NCBI GenBank assembly: GCA_025201705.1
Contig: MU617250.1
Location: 1-17,802, forward strand
DNA: 17,802 bases
Origin: Dissophora ornata
Taxonomy: Eukaryota; Mortierellomycota; Mortierellomycetes; Mortierellales; Mortierellaceae
Direction: 5' to 3'
Positions 17,001 to 17,802 of this stretch are shown in pieces. The position numbers and the translations under genes were made by a program. The number at the start of each line of letters is the position of its first letter. Within the stretch, counting starts at the first letter, position 1. The notes under the pieces are model-generated. The model ran no database searches. It was not told where the DNA came from and was given only the letters and a program-made list of their open reading frames with translations.

Positions 17001-17621
17001 TGCCGACACCCGCCGAGTCCTGTCCCTCCCCCCCTCACTCTCTGCTGGTCTCTGCTCTCAAGTACTCAGGCATGCATCAGCAAGAAGTGCACCACTCATA
17101 TCCCAATCGACGCTTATATTACGCTGCACGCAAGCACACGCCGATGCTCATAAAATTAATTAAAGAAAGCACCGACAACGGAACGGCTGCAGTGTTATTT
17201 GCTGCTGTGAGGGACATTGCACTTACGAGAGTCGTTTCTTGCGATAGTCGCGGACAACCCGGCGCTCAATGAAGCTGCCGACCTTGGTCAGCTTGGCCGG
17301 GTTCGATGTGACATAGAACACTAGATATGAGAGCTCACTGGACTTTGGCCCCTTCTCCTCGGGCCGTGCTGGATAGCAATTGTTGATCAGCGACGCATGC
17401 TTGATGTACCTGGTTGGGATAAACGAGGAATGGGTTGCAGTCGCAGCCGAGTGCGGCACAGGTAAGGGTGGGGGAGTAGCAGCAGCATTCAGGGCGCCAT
17501 TGCCACCAATGCCGTAGATCGATGAGGCCGAGAAAGAGGTAGCACGAGATCGAGTGCCAGAAGTGGTCGGGGGTGCGATGGAGTGGGCAGAGGACAAGGA
17601 TAAGGAAGAGGAGGAGGTCAT
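14012..17621 (-). CDS. EFR3: EFR3-family plasma-membrane scaffold for PI4-kinase, 978 aa
   Basis: Four exons on the minus strand: 17621-17227, 16768-16490, 16381-15675, 15567-14012. Phases close and the total is 2937 nt. EFR3 anchors the Stt4/Ypp1 (PI4KIIIalpha/TTC7) complex at the plasma membrane, where PI4P is made. Residues 1-70 are Ser/Ala/Pro-rich and low complexity. The conserved N-terminus follows: NCYP at 82-84, SSELSYLVFYVTSN, KVGSFIERRVVRDYRKKR (basic), SLEIIKTLI, then FSKNIVVILDTLLVDI and VRHCQIVFSCFCAAHDGS. The remainder is a helical-repeat body with RYRVVGLKALEGVV. A Ser-rich C-terminal region has an RRGSF phosphosite-like motif at 857-861. An in-frame TAA six bases upstream of the ATG at 17621 fixes the start. 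Fungal EFR3 is usually 780-1100 aa. Intron 1 is long (458 bp); intron 2 is 108 bp and stop-free. Confidence 0.93.
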
Positions 17622-17802
17622 TGCTGGTTAGTCTTGATGCAGAGAGTAAAAGGGCGTGAGGGAGGGAGGGCAAGTTAGGGAGGAGAGTGGGAGCGAGATC
17701 AAAAGAAAAGAATGTGTGTGGGACAGGACAGGTAAGGAGGACGAGGACAAGGACAGGGAGAAGGCAAGAGGAGAATAGTGCTGTCCAGGCAAGGTGTGCA
17801 AG
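17622..17802 (-). promoter_or_regulatory. pyrimidine-rich upstream region of EFR3
   Basis: The 180 bp upstream of the EFR3 ATG is almost entirely C/T on the coding (minus) strand, with repeated TCCTGTCC and CCTCCCTCC-like blocks and no TATA box. CT-rich tracts are common just upstream of start sites in constitutive fungal genes. No specific factor site is claimed. Confidence 0.45.

Noticed and set aside
16874..17272. 132-codon plus-strand ORF in the first intron of EFR3
   Set aside because: It lies mainly in intron 1 on the opposite strand, overlaps the exon 1 donor, and is low complexity.

Overview
This window is nuclear DNA from a filamentous, intron-rich fungus. The evidence is GT-AG introns mostly 85 to 125 bp long, several with CTAAC-type branch sites, TATA boxes 100 to 150 bp upstream of start codons, AATAAA poly(A) signals, and a fungal-type secreted aspartic protease and EFR3. 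A tandem (type III, coronin-7/POD-1-like) coronin, together with transposon debris and abundant homopolymers and microsatellites, suggests an early-diverging lineage, probably Mucoromycota and perhaps Mortierellomycotina. That placement is inference. No tRNA, rRNA or CRISPR array was found.

Layout. 1-1610: an intronless secreted A1 aspartic protease on the plus strand, with its TATA box, a duplicated leader segment and a poly(A) signal. 1610-4100: gene-poor debris holding weak coding relics, a roughly 490-bp minisatellite with a 16-bp unit, a minus-strand fragment resembling the C-terminal part of a MULE/SWIM-type transposase, and a complete 177-bp Tc1/mariner-type MITE with 28-bp perfect inverted repeats at a TA site. 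4371-5150: a small plus-strand gene (DUF7514-like, tentative) whose start codon lies in a degenerating 25-bp tandem repeat. 5150-6010: no recognisable gene. 6012-7190: a minus-strand short ORF, then a 155-aa cysteine-rich orphan whose upstream region carries two diverged tandem copies of a TATA box plus a 5' splice site, i.e. candidate alternative first exons. 7200-9480: no solid gene, but homopolymers, a 141-bp foldback element and a few short coding-like pieces.

9498-17621 is the well-resolved part. Two minus-strand genes lie head to tail. Upstream is EFR3 (4 exons, 978 aa), the plasma-membrane scaffold that recruits the phosphatidylinositol 4-kinase Stt4. About 0.4 kb downstream is a tandem coronin (11 exons, 1009 aa), an actin/trafficking protein with two WD40 propeller domains and an acidic DEDEWDD tail. 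I derived both models by hand from splice sites. Every exon phase closes and both total lengths divide by three, which is strong internal support. No operon-like relation is implied.

The most interesting items are the tandem coronin in a fungus, the orphan Cys-rich gene with duplicated promoter/first-exon units, the MITE next to a transposase fragment and a minisatellite, and a 108-bp stop-free intron in EFR3.
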